Counted from the stretch's first letter, positions 36,007-44,312 are shown. The stretch: 64,000 bases of DNA from Levilactobacillus wangkuiensis (GCF_016861605.1 NZ_BOLM01000004.1:124001-188000); one strand, 5' to 3'. The notes: generated from the letters alone by a model not told the origin. Numbers and translations: made by a program.

Positions 36007-36276
36007 TTAACTGTCAAAGCGGTCAATAATCCCAACAATCGCGCAATCATTCACGTCACGGACACCTTCTGCTTGGTGAACCTGCCGTGCACCAGCCCCA
36101 CGGACTAGCAGAACAAATTCGCCAACCCCAGCACCAATCGCATCGGCAGCCACTTCTTCGTGCCGCACTGCCTGTCCGTTGGAATCCACTGGTTGTACGA
36201 TCATTAATTTGCGGCCAATCAGCGACGGATCCTTTACCGTTGAAACCACACTTCCCACTACTTTTGCCATGTACAT
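36007..36276 (-). CDS. second EutN/CcmL-type BMC vertex protein
   Basis: An 89-residue pentameric shell protein of the EutN/CcmL/CsoS4 family, which caps microcompartment vertices. AKVVGSVVSTVKDPSLIGRK opens the fold, and AADAIGAGVGEFVLLVRG and VRDVNDCAIVGIIDRFD close it. It is similar to EutN at 42092. It stands outside the main eut operon, first in a two-gene unit with the old yellow enzyme-like gene, and may be a vertex variant of the eut shell. GAGG precedes the ATG at about eleven bases. Confidence 0.93.
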   Translation of the reverse strand: MYMAKVVGSVVSTVKDPSLIGRKLMIVQPVDSNGQAVRHEEVAADAIGAGVGEFVLLVRGAGARQVHQAEGVRDVNDCAIVGIIDRFDS

Positions 36277-36327
36277 AATTTATCAATCCTCACTTATGGT
36301 TTACCGATTAGAATCTCAGTTAGGCCA

Positions 36328-36354
36328 ATTATACCGCATATTAAATCGCTTTCA
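36328..36354 (-). promoter_or_regulatory. promoter and cre-like site before the second EutN gene
   Basis: TATAAT (36328-36333) as -10 on the - strand with a cre-like TGAAAGCGATTTAA (36341-36354) just upstream. No good -35 is seen, so an activator, perhaps the divergent AraC protein, may be needed. Confidence 0.5.
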
Positions 36355-36553
36355 TTACATTCTGACTAATCTGGAAGCTTGCCATCATGAATCTATTTCA
36401 AGTGCAAAATAAGACTGTTTTACAAAATTTGACCAGTATTATTTTGTCCCAGGGTTGAAATAACACTACTTATCCGTTACAATTCGGTTAGATGTTAACG
36501 GATACATCGCTGAGTCAACGGGGACTCTACCAGCTTTACCTAGGAGGGTCTAT

Positions 36554-37645
36554 ATGTCTAATACTTCACCTACACAAGAAAACTACAGCAATCTCGCGCA
36601 TGCTTTAGCAAAATTCACCAGTCTCACCCAAATTAAAGCCCTGTGCTATAGCTTTAACGGTATTTTACTTAAAGACGATGCCGTTTTCCTCAACAATTCT
36701 GCAATCAAACGAAACCTAGCCGGTGAGGCGCTGGAACACTTCGCCATTTTTCCCGTCACACTGGGCACCCAGCTTTGGGGCACTATCATGTGTGATGCCA
36801 AAAACGTGTCCAAAAAGCGCTTGACGCTGGCACAGGGCTACCTCACGGATACGCTTCGTGAATCCTTTACTGGTACAACCGATTCGCTCACCGTTTGGGA
36901 CGCGTTAACCGCTGATCAGGTTAAACAAATCAATTACTTTCATAATTTCTTCCCTCTGACCGAACAACACGATCCGTTGTCACCAACTTCAGTGTCCCCC
37001 GCATTGGCGACAATTAATGGTCAGACCATCAGTAACAGTGATGCCTACCACAGTATCAAACTAGCCGTGGCTTACATTCACAAGCATATCCAACAATCAC
37101 TCTCATTAAATGATGTCGCCGAAGCGGCCTATCTTTCTCCGTCGTACCTAAGTAGACTCTTTAAAAAATACTTACACGTTAATTTTGTCGAATACGTCAA
37201 CAATCAAAAGATTGCCTTGGCTCAGGAAAAGTTGGCATTAACTCTCATCCCTATTAATCAAATTTCCGCACAACTTGGCTTTGCTCAAACTAGCTATTTC
37301 ACGAAGATTTTCAAACGCAAAACGCACATGACACCCTCTGAATTCCGCCAGCACAATCACGCGATTCAGAAGGTCTACACCATTCCACGTGATTTGGATT
37401 GGGATGACGCAACGTCCATCTATGACGTGACCAAGAACTATTTTCAACATCACGACATCAACTATCAGACGGATTCAGATGATGGTGACACCTACCTAAC
37501 ACGGATTGGTGACTTAGCCGATACTGAGGGCTCACGTGGCTGGGTCTACACCGTCGACGGCCAGCAACCGCTGCAGTCCGCTAATGAGGTCAACGCTAAA
37601 AATAAATCAGTCATTCAATGGGTTTACATGAACTATGCCAACTAA
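36554..37645 (+). CDS. AraC-family regulator with PocR-like N-terminus and C-terminal DUF4430
   Basis: A 363-residue regulator in three parts. Residues about 8-110 resemble a PocR sensory domain; about 165-265 is the AraC helix-turn-helix pair (LNDVAEAAYLSPSYLSRLF and INQISAQLGFAQTSYFTKIF); and about 270-363 is a DUF4430 (transcobalamin C-terminal-like) domain with TYLTRIGDLA, GWVYTVDGQQP and SVIQWVYM. The last is unusual for a DNA-binding protein, and the same domain occurs in a surface protein at 55980. It is divergent from the second eutN gene. It may control that unit or the eut locus in response to cobalamin; this is inference. AGGAGG precedes the ATG. Confidence 0.88.
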   Translation: MSNTSPTQENYSNLAHALAKFTSLTQIKALCYSFNGILLKDDAVFLNNSAIKRNLAGEALEHFAIFPVTLGTQLWGTIMCDAKNVSKKRLTLAQGYLTDTLRESFTGTTDSLTVWDALTADQVKQINYFHNFFPLTEQHDPLSPTSVSPALATINGQTISNSDAYHSIKLAVAYIHKHIQQSLSLNDVAEAAYLSPSYLSRLFKKYLHVNFVEYVNNQKIALAQEKLALTLIPINQISAQLGFAQTSYFTKIFKRKTHMTPSEFRQHNHAIQKVYTIPRDLDWDDATSIYDVTKNYFQHHDINYQTDSDDGDTYLTRIGDLADTEGSRGWVYTVDGQQPLQSANEVNAKNKSVIQWVYMNYAN

Positions 37646-37675
37646 CTAACTATGCCAACTAACTAAATGAAGCGA

Positions 37676-37712
37676 AAAGTCCCAGCCAACTTGAACAGCG
37701 GCTGGGGCTTTA
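37676..37712 (+). terminator. rho-independent terminator, probably bidirectional
   Basis: AAAGTCCCAGCC / GGCTGGGGCTTT stem between the convergent AraC gene and the phosphatase gene that ends the eut operon. Confidence 0.85.
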
Positions 37713-37713
37713 T

Positions 37714-38502
37714 TTAGGTCAGGTAAATTTCTCTTAGCCGCGATACATCCGCCGAACTCAAGTCCAATACTCGATGCAAGTATGGCTGTAGGCCACCGTA
37801 CTCGGTCGCGATTTGAGCCAACGCTTGATACAAGTATGCTTCCGTCACGATGGATAAATCATGGATGGACTGAATAAAATTCTCGTTCATCTCTGCCGCT
37901 TGTGCTTCCTGAACCCGCGCCACAACCCGGGGCTTTGATAAGGTATTTGTCAGCAAATAATCTGCTAATATCTGATCCGGTCGAACCCCCAGAATCGCTA
38001 ACAGTAAGACTGCCGCCATTCCTGTTCGATCTTTTCCAGCAGAACAATGAAATAAGATTCCTTCACTATCACCATAAGCCAATAAGTAGTGAAAAAACTC
38101 ACGGTAAGCCTGTTGTGGCTGCTGTTGACTAGCCAACCGACGATAGACATTCAGCATTTGTTGATGGCCGCTCTGAGCATCGCTAGCGTACTGCCGCTGT
38201 AACTCAGCTGCCGTACCAGTGCTCTCCGTTTCATCGTCATCAAACACTGGTAAATGCTTGAACCAAATGCCGTTAGGAAGACGGTACGGAAACTGCGCTA
38301 ATTCAGCCGTAGACCGCAGATCAATATCAACCGTAACCCCGCGATCCAGCAATAACTGCTGATCCGCCGACGTTAACGCTGACAAATGACCAGCCCGGAA
38401 AAGCTTCTGCCATTTGACAGTCCGGCCATCCGTGGTCTGGTAACCACCGAGGTCCCGGAAGTTAAGCCCCTTCGCCACTGGAATTACCCGTTCCTGAATC
38501 AT
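37714..38502 (-). CDS. tyrosine phosphatase-like protein at the end of the eut operon
   Basis: A 262-residue protein of the bacterial tyrosine/serine phosphatase family (Y_phosphatase3). GLNFRDLGGYQTTDGRTVK is at the start and the catalytic loop HCSAGKDRTG lies near residues 153-162, with the cysteine nucleophile and arginine. This group also contains phosphoinositide phosphatases, so the substrate is open. It is 37 bases downstream of eutP in the same direction and is the last gene before a terminator. It is not a usual eut gene; its link could be regulatory or accidental. Confidence 0.85.
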   Translation of the reverse strand: MIQERVIPVAKGLNFRDLGGYQTTDGRTVKWQKLFRAGHLSALTSADQQLLLDRGVTVDIDLRSTAELAQFPYRLPNGIWFKHLPVFDDDETESTGTAAELQRQYASDAQSGHQQMLNVYRRLASQQQPQQAYREFFHYLLAYGDSEGILFHCSAGKDRTGMAAVLLLAILGVRPDQILADYLLTNTLSKPRVVARVQEAQAAEMNENFIQSIHDLSIVTEAYLYQALAQIATEYGGLQPYLHRVLDLSSADVSRLREIYLT

Positions 38503-38539
38503 CTCCCCACCTCCTTTAACCTCAGATAGTTGTCGCTAG

Positions 38540-38986
38540 CTATTCTCCGGTGATTTCCAAGAAGTCAGCAATCGCCTTCACACCCGTATTGTCCTTAGCT
38601 GACAAACAGAAAACCTGACTAGCCCCGGCAGCTTTCAGCTGATCCACGGCCCAATCAATGTCATCCTGACTCTTAGCTAAATCAATTTTGGTGACGATAC
38701 CAATCTTATCCTTGGGGAACATACTCCCAAATGCGGGGGAAAAGGTTTGGCGGTGATCAGAAACACTTTGCACCAGCACAATCACGTCGGCATCAACTGC
38801 CGTCACCGTTAGTGCACTGTAGTACTCACGGTGTTCCATGAATTCACCCGGCGTATCGATCATCCGATTGTGCTTATAGAATTCAACAACTTGAGTCTTC
38901 TTGTAAGCAATTGCTTGCCCCAACAACCGTTGGCAAAGGGTCGTCTTCCCACAGGCGACGGCACCAATAAAAATCGGTTTCTTCAT
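38540..38986 (-). CDS. eutP: EutP, GTPase-like ethanolamine-utilisation protein
   Basis: A 148-residue P-loop protein of the EutP/PduV family. Walker A is GAVACGKTTLCQ (residues 8-19), DTPGEF is the G3-like motif and TKIDLA the G4 motif. EutP from Salmonella has been reported to act as an acetate kinase, so it may turn acetyl phosphate plus ADP into acetate and ATP. It lies downstream of eutJ with a 27-base gap, in the distal part of the eut operon. Confidence 0.93.
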   Translation of the reverse strand: MKKPIFIGAVACGKTTLCQRLLGQAIAYKKTQVVEFYKHNRMIDTPGEFMEHREYYSALTVTAVDADVIVLVQSVSDHRQTFSPAFGSMFPKDKIGIVTKIDLAKSQDDIDWAVDQLKAAGASQVFCLSAKDNTGVKAIADFLEITGE

Positions 38987-39013
38987 CTCGGTTCAACTCC
39001 CTTCACAACGTTT

Positions 39014-39862
39014 TTAATCATGATCATACATCGCAATGCCCAGAGGCGTCACAAATTGTGGATGCTCTGGCTTGTAAGCCGGTAACTTCAAAGTCTTACT
39101 GAAAGCTTTCACGAAGTCTTTGAAGTTAATCGCTCCACCCACAACAATGACGGGTTCTTTAACCGGCGTCTTCCCTGTATCACGAGCAATCGTGGCCATT
39201 TTATCCACTACCGGCCGGATGATTGAAAAGACTTCGGCTTCGCGTTTCGGATCGCGTTTAATCAACTCAGCCTCATCTGCTGGGATATGATGATAGCCTG
39301 CTAAGACTAAGGTCATATGGAACCCACCAGTCGCTTCGTCCAAGACCTCAACGAGCTTGCCCCGATTGAAGATACTAATCCCGGTGGTTCCCCCACCAAT
39401 ATCTACGACCGTTCCCGTCTTCATCCGAAGAAATTCAGCCGCTGCGGTCGGTTCGTCAACCACGTTCCGGCACTCTAGTTCTGCGGATTCAATGACGTTA
39501 CTGACAATCTTAGCAGCACTATCCCCCGTTCCCGGTGGAATTGCCCCGCAAGCGGTGGTCAGTTCAACCCCTAAAACGTCTTCGGCTTTAGCCTTTAAGC
39601 GCTTTAAAATTTGTACAGATTCCATGAAGTTCACTACGATGCCGTCTCGAACCGCATTGTCATACTCAAACGCACCGTATAACGGCTGATTATCTTCGTC
39701 TAACACGGTCAGGACGATCGATGAGGTTCCTAGATCGACACCAACTCGTAGGTGCTCCTGCGGCTCTACCTGACGAATTGGGCGGTCAGTATTAACGACC
39801 TCAGCAAACTGATGTAACTGTTGATTAACGGCGGTTAAATCTAATGTTTGTTTTGCACCCAT
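39014..39862 (-). CDS. eutJ: EutJ, actin/Hsp70-fold chaperone-like protein
   Basis: A 282-residue protein of the EutJ family, related to DnaK/MreB ATPases. VGVDLGTSSIVLTVLDEDN (near residues 40-58) is phosphate loop 1, TVVDIGGGTTGISIFNRGK (near 142) loop 2, and VIVVGGAINFKDFV (near 240) the adenosine motif. It is thought to be a chaperone for assembly or activation of the microcompartment enzymes. I start at ATG 39862, where GAGG stands seven bases upstream. It is separated from eutS by about 230 bases that hold R1 copy E. Confidence 0.94.
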   Translation of the reverse strand: MGAKQTLDLTAVNQQLHQFAEVVNTDRPIRQVEPQEHLRVGVDLGTSSIVLTVLDEDNQPLYGAFEYDNAVRDGIVVNFMESVQILKRLKAKAEDVLGVELTTACGAIPPGTGDSAAKIVSNVIESAELECRNVVDEPTAAAEFLRMKTGTVVDIGGGTTGISIFNRGKLVEVLDEATGGFHMTLVLAGYHHIPADEAELIKRDPKREAEVFSIIRPVVDKMATIARDTGKTPVKEPVIVVGGAINFKDFVKAFSKTLKLPAYKPEHPQFVTPLGIAMYDHD

Positions 39863-39963
39863 ATTCATTCCTCGACTTTATCGTAAATTTCTATCAACTT
39901 CTGGTTTAGCCTCGCCATTCGCCACAACCATGATGCCCGACCAAACAGGGCAAATCCGTTTAA

Positions 39964-40068
39964 GCCGCGAAGGCGGCGAAAGTGAGCTCAGCCGGGCGCA
40001 AGGACCGCTCCTTGGTTCTGGGCGTCCTGCCCTCAGCGTTCCAGCTCATTTTCGCCGCCCGGTAAGGC
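39964..40068. repeat. R1 dispersed structured repeat, copy E (short, inside eut operon)
   Basis: GGCGGCGAAAGTGAGCT (39972) pairs with AGCTCATTTTCGCCGCC (40043). The first two inner hairpins of full R1 copies are missing; the GACCG hairpin and CGTTCC remain. It lies between eutS and eutJ. Confidence 0.8.
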
Positions 40069-40092
40069 GCCAACAACGATTTGTTTAACCCG

Positions 40093-40461
40093 TTATGTCC
40101 GGGTAATCTTGCAAACGGTGAAGTCTAAGATATCGTGCAACTGCTTAACGACTTGTTCCAAGGAAGCTTCAACCTCTGACACTTCCCCACACAAAACAAC
40201 TGAACCACTGAACCGATCGATGAAACCCAGATCAACACTCCCGGACTTCGTGGCAATATCACTAGCGATGATTGACGCTTCACTAGGGGTAATCGTCAAG
40301 ATACCCAACGCGGTGTTATTATCATCCAATCCTAACTTTTTGAAGACATCCTTGTCGGGATTAGCAATAACGTGCGCCAGCGTAATCTGTTTCCCAGGAA
40401 CATATTCTTGAATCATCCGTTCCGGTTCCGTTCGGTGTTCGCTTGAGTTAGTTAAACTCAT
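40093..40461 (-). CDS. eutS: EutS, BMC shell hexamer protein
   Basis: A 122-residue circularly permuted BMC-domain protein that forms bent hexamers in the eut shell. [20 protein letters not shown] (residues 16-35) is the EutS beta-barrel-forming start, and [20 protein letters not shown] the permuted BMC core. It follows eutQ with a 31-base gap. A few polar residues are added at its N-terminus compared with the Salmonella protein. Confidence 0.95.
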   Translation of the reverse strand: MSLTNSSEHRTEPERMIQEYVPGKQITLAHVIANPDKDVFKKLGLDDNNTALGILTITPSEASIIASDIATKSGSVDLGFIDRFSGSVVLCGEVSEVEASLEQVVKQLHDILDFTVCKITRT

Positions 40462-40492
40462 GGATTTAGCCTCCTTTCTTCAAGTCTAACGA

Positions 40493-40936
40493 CTAAGCTT
40501 GGTTAGCCCAGTCAGCAGGATAAGTAATGTAAATGAAGCGGGCCTTGTCTTCGACAGAGAACTTAATCTTACTGCCTTTAGGAATCAAAATGATTTGGCC
40601 TGCATTAGCAGTGGCGGTGCCATTTTTACCAATGACTTTTAACGTGCCATCGATAACGTAGTCGACTTCGTCATAGTTCAATGTCCAGTCAAAGGTACTG
40701 TGATCCATGACCATTAAGCCTGCGCCTAAACGTGGGCTTTCCTTCAAGTCAAAGAAGTCCTTGGTGTAGACTTGATCAGTTGGATTACCTGTATCCATCC
40801 GGTCATCCTCAGAAACATCCCAAGCAGGCAAATCAATCGAAACTAACCCGTCTGGTGTAATACTCTTCTTCACACTCAACTTTTCAGTCACAATTTTACG
40901 AACAATTTCTTCGATTTGTGCGCGATCAATGTTCAT
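40493..40936 (-). CDS. eutQ: EutQ, cupin-fold acetate kinase-like protein
   Basis: A 147-residue protein with a EutQ cupin in its C-terminal 110 residues (FDWTLNYDEVDYVIDGTLKV and GQIILIPKGSKIKFSV). EutQ of Salmonella has been reported to have acetate kinase activity. The first 18 residues, NIDRAQIEEIVRKIVTEKL, form an amphipathic helix like a BMC encapsulation peptide, so it is likely cargo. Its start overlaps the end of eutH by eleven bases. Confidence 0.93.
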   Translation of the reverse strand: MNIDRAQIEEIVRKIVTEKLSVKKSITPDGLVSIDLPAWDVSEDDRMDTGNPTDQVYTKDFFDLKESPRLGAGLMVMDHSTFDWTLNYDEVDYVIDGTLKVIGKNGTATANAGQIILIPKGSKIKFSVEDKARFIYITYPADWANQA

Positions 40937-42059
40937 CTACTGCCACTTTCCCTTCATCTGTCTTGTCTTTTTTAGGTTGCTTGCCCAATACTCGGTTAGC
41001 CATGAACATCGCAACAAAGATAGCGGTAATCCCGGCAACCAGCTTGCTGACAATCATTGGGAAAATCATTTCCTTAGCAACTCCGGCAACGAAACCTAAG
41101 TGATCCCCGAAAACAAAGGCTGCGGATACAGCAAAGGCAACGTTGATGATTTTACCCCGGTCATCCATATCCTTCATCATTTCAAACATTGGAATGTTGT
41201 TAGCCAAGGTGGCAACTAATCCGGCAGCGGCCGTTTCGTTCATCCCCATCGCTTGACCTAACTTCATCAATGGCTTACGGAAGACTTTCGTGATCACGTA
41301 AACTAACGTGAAGGCTCCGGCCAGTGTCATGGCAATGCTCCCAACAACTTGAATACCGCCACGAACGTTGGCGATACCAGGAATCAAGGTAACGCCGACC
41401 ATGGACTGTACGGCCCCTAGGGCTAGTCCCAAGGTCCCAATCACAATAATAGCTTGACCAAAAATCGCGAAGCCTTTAATCATGCCTTCTGGTTTAAACC
41501 ACAGTCCCAGTGCAATCAAGACAGCGAACAGAATAATTGGCACAATGTTCTTCAAGACGGAAATGATTGGCATCCCCATCATCAGTCCACCGACAAAACA
41601 CCCGATAGGAATCGTGACCATCCCGGAAAGAACCCCGGTAGCTAAGAAACGGTGATCCTTCTTGTCAATGATTCCCAAGGCAACAGGAATAGAGAACACA
41701 ATAGTCGGGCCCATCATAGAACCAAGAATAACCCCGGCGAATAACCCAGCTTGTGGATCCAATGCCATTTGCTTAGCTAGTTGAAATCCACCCATATCAA
41801 TCGCAATTAAACTCGTTGCGAACATTGAAGGATCGGCACCTAATGCCCGATATAATGGCACAATCACTGGTGATAAAATCTTGGCCAAGATAGGAGCCAG
41901 GATGATAATCCCGACCATGGACATGGCTAAGGACCCCATGGCCATGATCCCTTCTTCAAATTTGGCACCTAAACCAAATTTGTTCCCAATCATTTTATCA
42001 AGTGCCCCTAAAGCCATGAAGAACACCATAATATACATAATAATTTCATTAATTCCCAT
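40926..42059 (-). CDS. eutH: EutH, ethanolamine permease
   Basis: A 377-residue membrane protein with about eleven helices, of the EutH family that takes up ethanolamine when it is scarce. MGINEIIMYIMVFFMALGAL opens the first helix, and GNKFGLGAKFEEGIMAMGSL and FSIPVALGIIDKKDHRFLA are family-typical. Ribosome site GGGAGG precedes the ATG. It lies between eutN and eutQ, as in other Firmicutes eut operons. Confidence 0.95.
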   Translation of the reverse strand: MGINEIIMYIMVFFMALGALDKMIGNKFGLGAKFEEGIMAMGSLAMSMVGIIILAPILAKILSPVIVPLYRALGADPSMFATSLIAIDMGGFQLAKQMALDPQAGLFAGVILGSMMGPTIVFSIPVALGIIDKKDHRFLATGVLSGMVTIPIGCFVGGLMMGMPIISVLKNIVPIILFAVLIALGLWFKPEGMIKGFAIFGQAIIVIGTLGLALGAVQSMVGVTLIPGIANVRGGIQVVGSIAMTLAGAFTLVYVITKVFRKPLMKLGQAMGMNETAAAGLVATLANNIPMFEMMKDMDDRGKIINVAFAVSAAFVFGDHLGFVAGVAKEMIFPMIVSKLVAGITAIFVAMFMANRVLGKQPKKDKTDEGKVAVDEH

Positions 42060-42091
42060 AACTGAACTGCCTCCCTTCTAATTGAAAAACG

Positions 42092-42382
42092 TTACTGTTC
42101 ATCGATTGAATCAATAATTCCGACAATTGTGGCGTCAATTGGGACATGTTCACCCTGGTCCACGACCCGGGCCCCCGATCCCTCAACAACTAAGACTTGT
42201 TCACCGAAACCGGCACCAACCATATCACAGGCCACGATTTGTCGCGTCTGCCAGGTTTTAGCGGTCCCAGGCTTCTTATCGGCCACATTCACCAACAGAA
42301 ACCGAGCTCCTGAAAGGGCATCGACTTTTTTCGTTGACCATAAATTACCAACAACTTCTCCAACTACCATTTTGCCAACCAC
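42092..42382 (-). CDS. eutN: EutN, BMC vertex pentamer protein
   Basis: A 96-residue shell vertex protein (EutN/CcmL family), needed to close the microcompartment. KMVVGEVVGNLWSTKKVDAL starts the beta barrel and VPIDATIVGIIDSIDEQ ends it. It is one of two EutN-type proteins in the window. It lies between an unassigned eut gene and eutH, with an 18-base gap to the former. Confidence 0.95.
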   Translation of the reverse strand: MVGKMVVGEVVGNLWSTKKVDALSGARFLLVNVADKKPGTAKTWQTRQIVACDMVGAGFGEQVLVVEGSGARVVDQGEHVPIDATIVGIIDSIDEQ

Positions 42383-42399
42383 CTTTCAGGATTACCGAT

Positions 42400-43011
42400 T
42401 TATTTATGTTGGTGCTTACCAGCCCATTCGGCGGCTTCATCCGTCAATACTTCATTGGCTGCGAGGTCATACTGCCCCGCTTGCCACCGATGCTCCAACG
42501 CTAAGCGGCTCACATAGTGCCGCTTAACGGCTGGGGCCGGTTGCTGACGCTGAAGCGCTTGCAACTGACTGTTAAAGTGTTGGTCGTCATTAATGAAGTG
42601 AATATCCATCGACTCTAATTGCTGCAAAGCCGCTTGAAGTTGCCGCCAAACACCATACCGCGTTTGTTGCCGATAGGTGGCCAGCCGAGGCGCTGTCCCA
42701 AAGATCCAGACGGGTTTCCCTGCCAGCAAGAAGGCCACCACTTGGGTCGTCTCCTCATCGATTGGGGTCAGCTTTACGACCGCTAACAACTGCGGTAAAG
42801 TCATCTGACTAAGACAAAGCAGGATAGCATCGCTATCCTGCTTTGTCCCAAACATGAAATGATAGTCAGCTGAAAGCCTTTGCACATAAGCCGCAGGATA
42901 CGCTTCAATTTTCCCCTGAAAGAGAATTTCACTTTTCGTTGCTGCTCCAAGCTGTGCGACGACCCGGTTAGTAATTGCTTGAATCAGCTTTTCTAAATCA
43001 GCAGACTGCAT
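42400..43011 (-). CDS. conserved eut-operon protein of unknown function (PduM-like position)
   Basis: A 203-residue protein lying between pduL and eutN, a place that in Firmicutes eut operons holds a conserved unassigned gene. The N-terminal SADLEKLIQAITNRVVAQL is an amphipathic helix like an encapsulation peptide. The middle (ILLCLSQMTLPQLLAVVKL, VVAFLLAGKPVWIFG) looks like an alpha/beta fold and recalls the structural protein PduM, but the match is by eye only. It may be a core organiser of the microcompartment. Confidence 0.7.
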   Translation of the reverse strand: MQSADLEKLIQAITNRVVAQLGAATKSEILFQGKIEAYPAAYVQRLSADYHFMFGTKQDSDAILLCLSQMTLPQLLAVVKLTPIDEETTQVVAFLLAGKPVWIFGTAPRLATYRQQTRYGVWRQLQAALQQLESMDIHFINDDQHFNSQLQALQRQQPAPAVKRHYVSRLALEHRWQAGQYDLAANEVLTDEAAEWAGKHQHK

Positions 43012-43020
43012 TTTAAAAAC

Positions 43021-43653
43021 CTACTTTTTATAGATTGTTCCCCGCATGCCCTTCTTGAGTCCACAAGCATTTGCTTCGTCAAAATCAACATGCATTCGGG
43101 TAGCAAACCGATCACTGACACGAATAACCACATTTCCAAAAATCAAGCCACGGTCACCCGTTGTCTTAACATCAACGACATCACCATTCTTGACACCGTA
43201 GAGCTTGGCATCGCTTGGCGTCATATGAACGTGACGCTGCGCAACAATCACGCCGGACTCAATGCCGACTGATTTGCCTTGATCACTCACCAAGGTTATC
43301 CCTGGTGTTTGATCCAAGTGACCACTCTCCCGTAACGGTGGTGTGACACCTAAGGTTCTGGCATCCGTCATTGACAGTTCGACCTGTGATTGCTTCCGGG
43401 CGGGTCCTAAGACGGCAACATTAGCAATCTTGCCGTTAGGTCCAACCAACGTTAAACGTTCTTCGGAAACGAACTGACCGGGTTGTGACAGTGGCCGCTT
43501 GGCGGTCAACTGATGCCCGGTGCCGAATAAGGCATCAATAGTGGGCTGATCAAGATGGATGTGGCGGGCAGAGGCTTCAATTTCAAATGAAGTCTTTTCC
43601 CTTAACTCGGCGACGATTGCTTCAACGATATCGTTTAAGTTATCCGTCGTCAT
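43021..43653 (-). CDS. pduL: PduL-type phosphotransacylase
   Basis: A 210-residue enzyme that converts acetyl-CoA and phosphate to acetyl phosphate and recycles CoA inside the microcompartment. Two repeats carry the metal-binding histidines: ASARHIHLD (near residue 27) and AQRHVHMTPSDAKLYGV (near 130). The N-terminal LNDIVEAIVAELREK is the encapsulation helix. It takes the place of EutD, which is absent. I start at ATG 43653, whose A overlaps the stop of the previous gene (TGATG). Confidence 0.95.
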   Translation of the reverse strand: MTTDNLNDIVEAIVAELREKTSFEIEASARHIHLDQPTIDALFGTGHQLTAKRPLSQPGQFVSEERLTLVGPNGKIANVAVLGPARKQSQVELSMTDARTLGVTPPLRESGHLDQTPGITLVSDQGKSVGIESGVIVAQRHVHMTPSDAKLYGVKNGDVVDVKTTGDRGLIFGNVVIRVSDRFATRMHVDFDEANACGLKKGMRGTIYKK

Positions 43654-44312
43654 CACCTACTCTCCAAAATTGTTTGTGTCCAGGTTTGAATCATCATTTG
43701 CCACTGAACAATGGCTTTGTAGTAAGCTGACTGCTGCAGCTCTGGCTGTACCCGAACGTAATCGCCCAGGACGGCTGCAACGTCACCAACACTACTTTGT
43801 AATTGTTGAACCACCAGCATTTTCGGCTGAACTAATTTCATAGAAGTCAGTTTCAACTGATCCGTTGCGCAGTCCTCATTGGTCAAAATCTGATCAAACG
43901 TCTTCGTAAGCAAGGAGTTGACGAACTCGACTAACTCGGTGACAACTGACTGGTCAATCTCCTCTGACTGTTCACTCAGCAACGTTAGTAACAACAAGAC
44001 TTGCTGTCGCAACGTGGATTGTAAGCGAATGAGCGGTGTGCCCAATCGGGAAAGCTGATTAAAGTCAACCGGTGGAATCACAACATTTGCGGACTCGAGC
44101 CAACGATTGGGCTTAGCAGCCTCTTTCGCCTGAACCTTCATCTGAGCAGAGGTCGCATTCGTTTGTTTGATCTTAATCTGATGCTCGCCCAAAAAGCTCC
44201 GAGCAGCTGGGGTCAAAATAGTACCTCTTGGTAACGTTAATTGATCCTGGTTAGCTAACTTATTTTGACGCATCAGTTGTCGTACAGAATCTTCAGTTAA
44301 TAATTTGTCCAA
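43653..44312 (-). CDS. EutT-related protein lacking the metal-binding cysteines
   Basis: A 219-residue protein. The first 50 residues (LTEDSVRQLM, LPRGTILTPAARSFLGEHQI) match the N-terminus of EutT corrinoid adenosyltransferases, and the later helical part (SRLGTPLIRLQSTLRQQVLL) resembles the EutT core. It has only one cysteine (near residue 147) and lacks the HX11CCxxC metal site of enterobacterial EutT. Together with the PduO-type enzyme at 55139, this suggests that it is not the main adenosyltransferase here. It sits between eutM and pduL, where Firmicutes operons carry eutT. Confidence 0.75.
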   Translation of the reverse strand: MDKLLTEDSVRQLMRQNKLANQDQLTLPRGTILTPAARSFLGEHQIKIKQTNATSAQMKVQAKEAAKPNRWLESANVVIPPVDFNQLSRLGTPLIRLQSTLRQQVLLLLTLLSEQSEEIDQSVVTELVEFVNSLLTKTFDQILTNEDCATDQLKLTSMKLVQPKMLVVQQLQSSVGDVAAVLGDYVRVQPELQQSAYYKAIVQWQMMIQTWTQTILESR

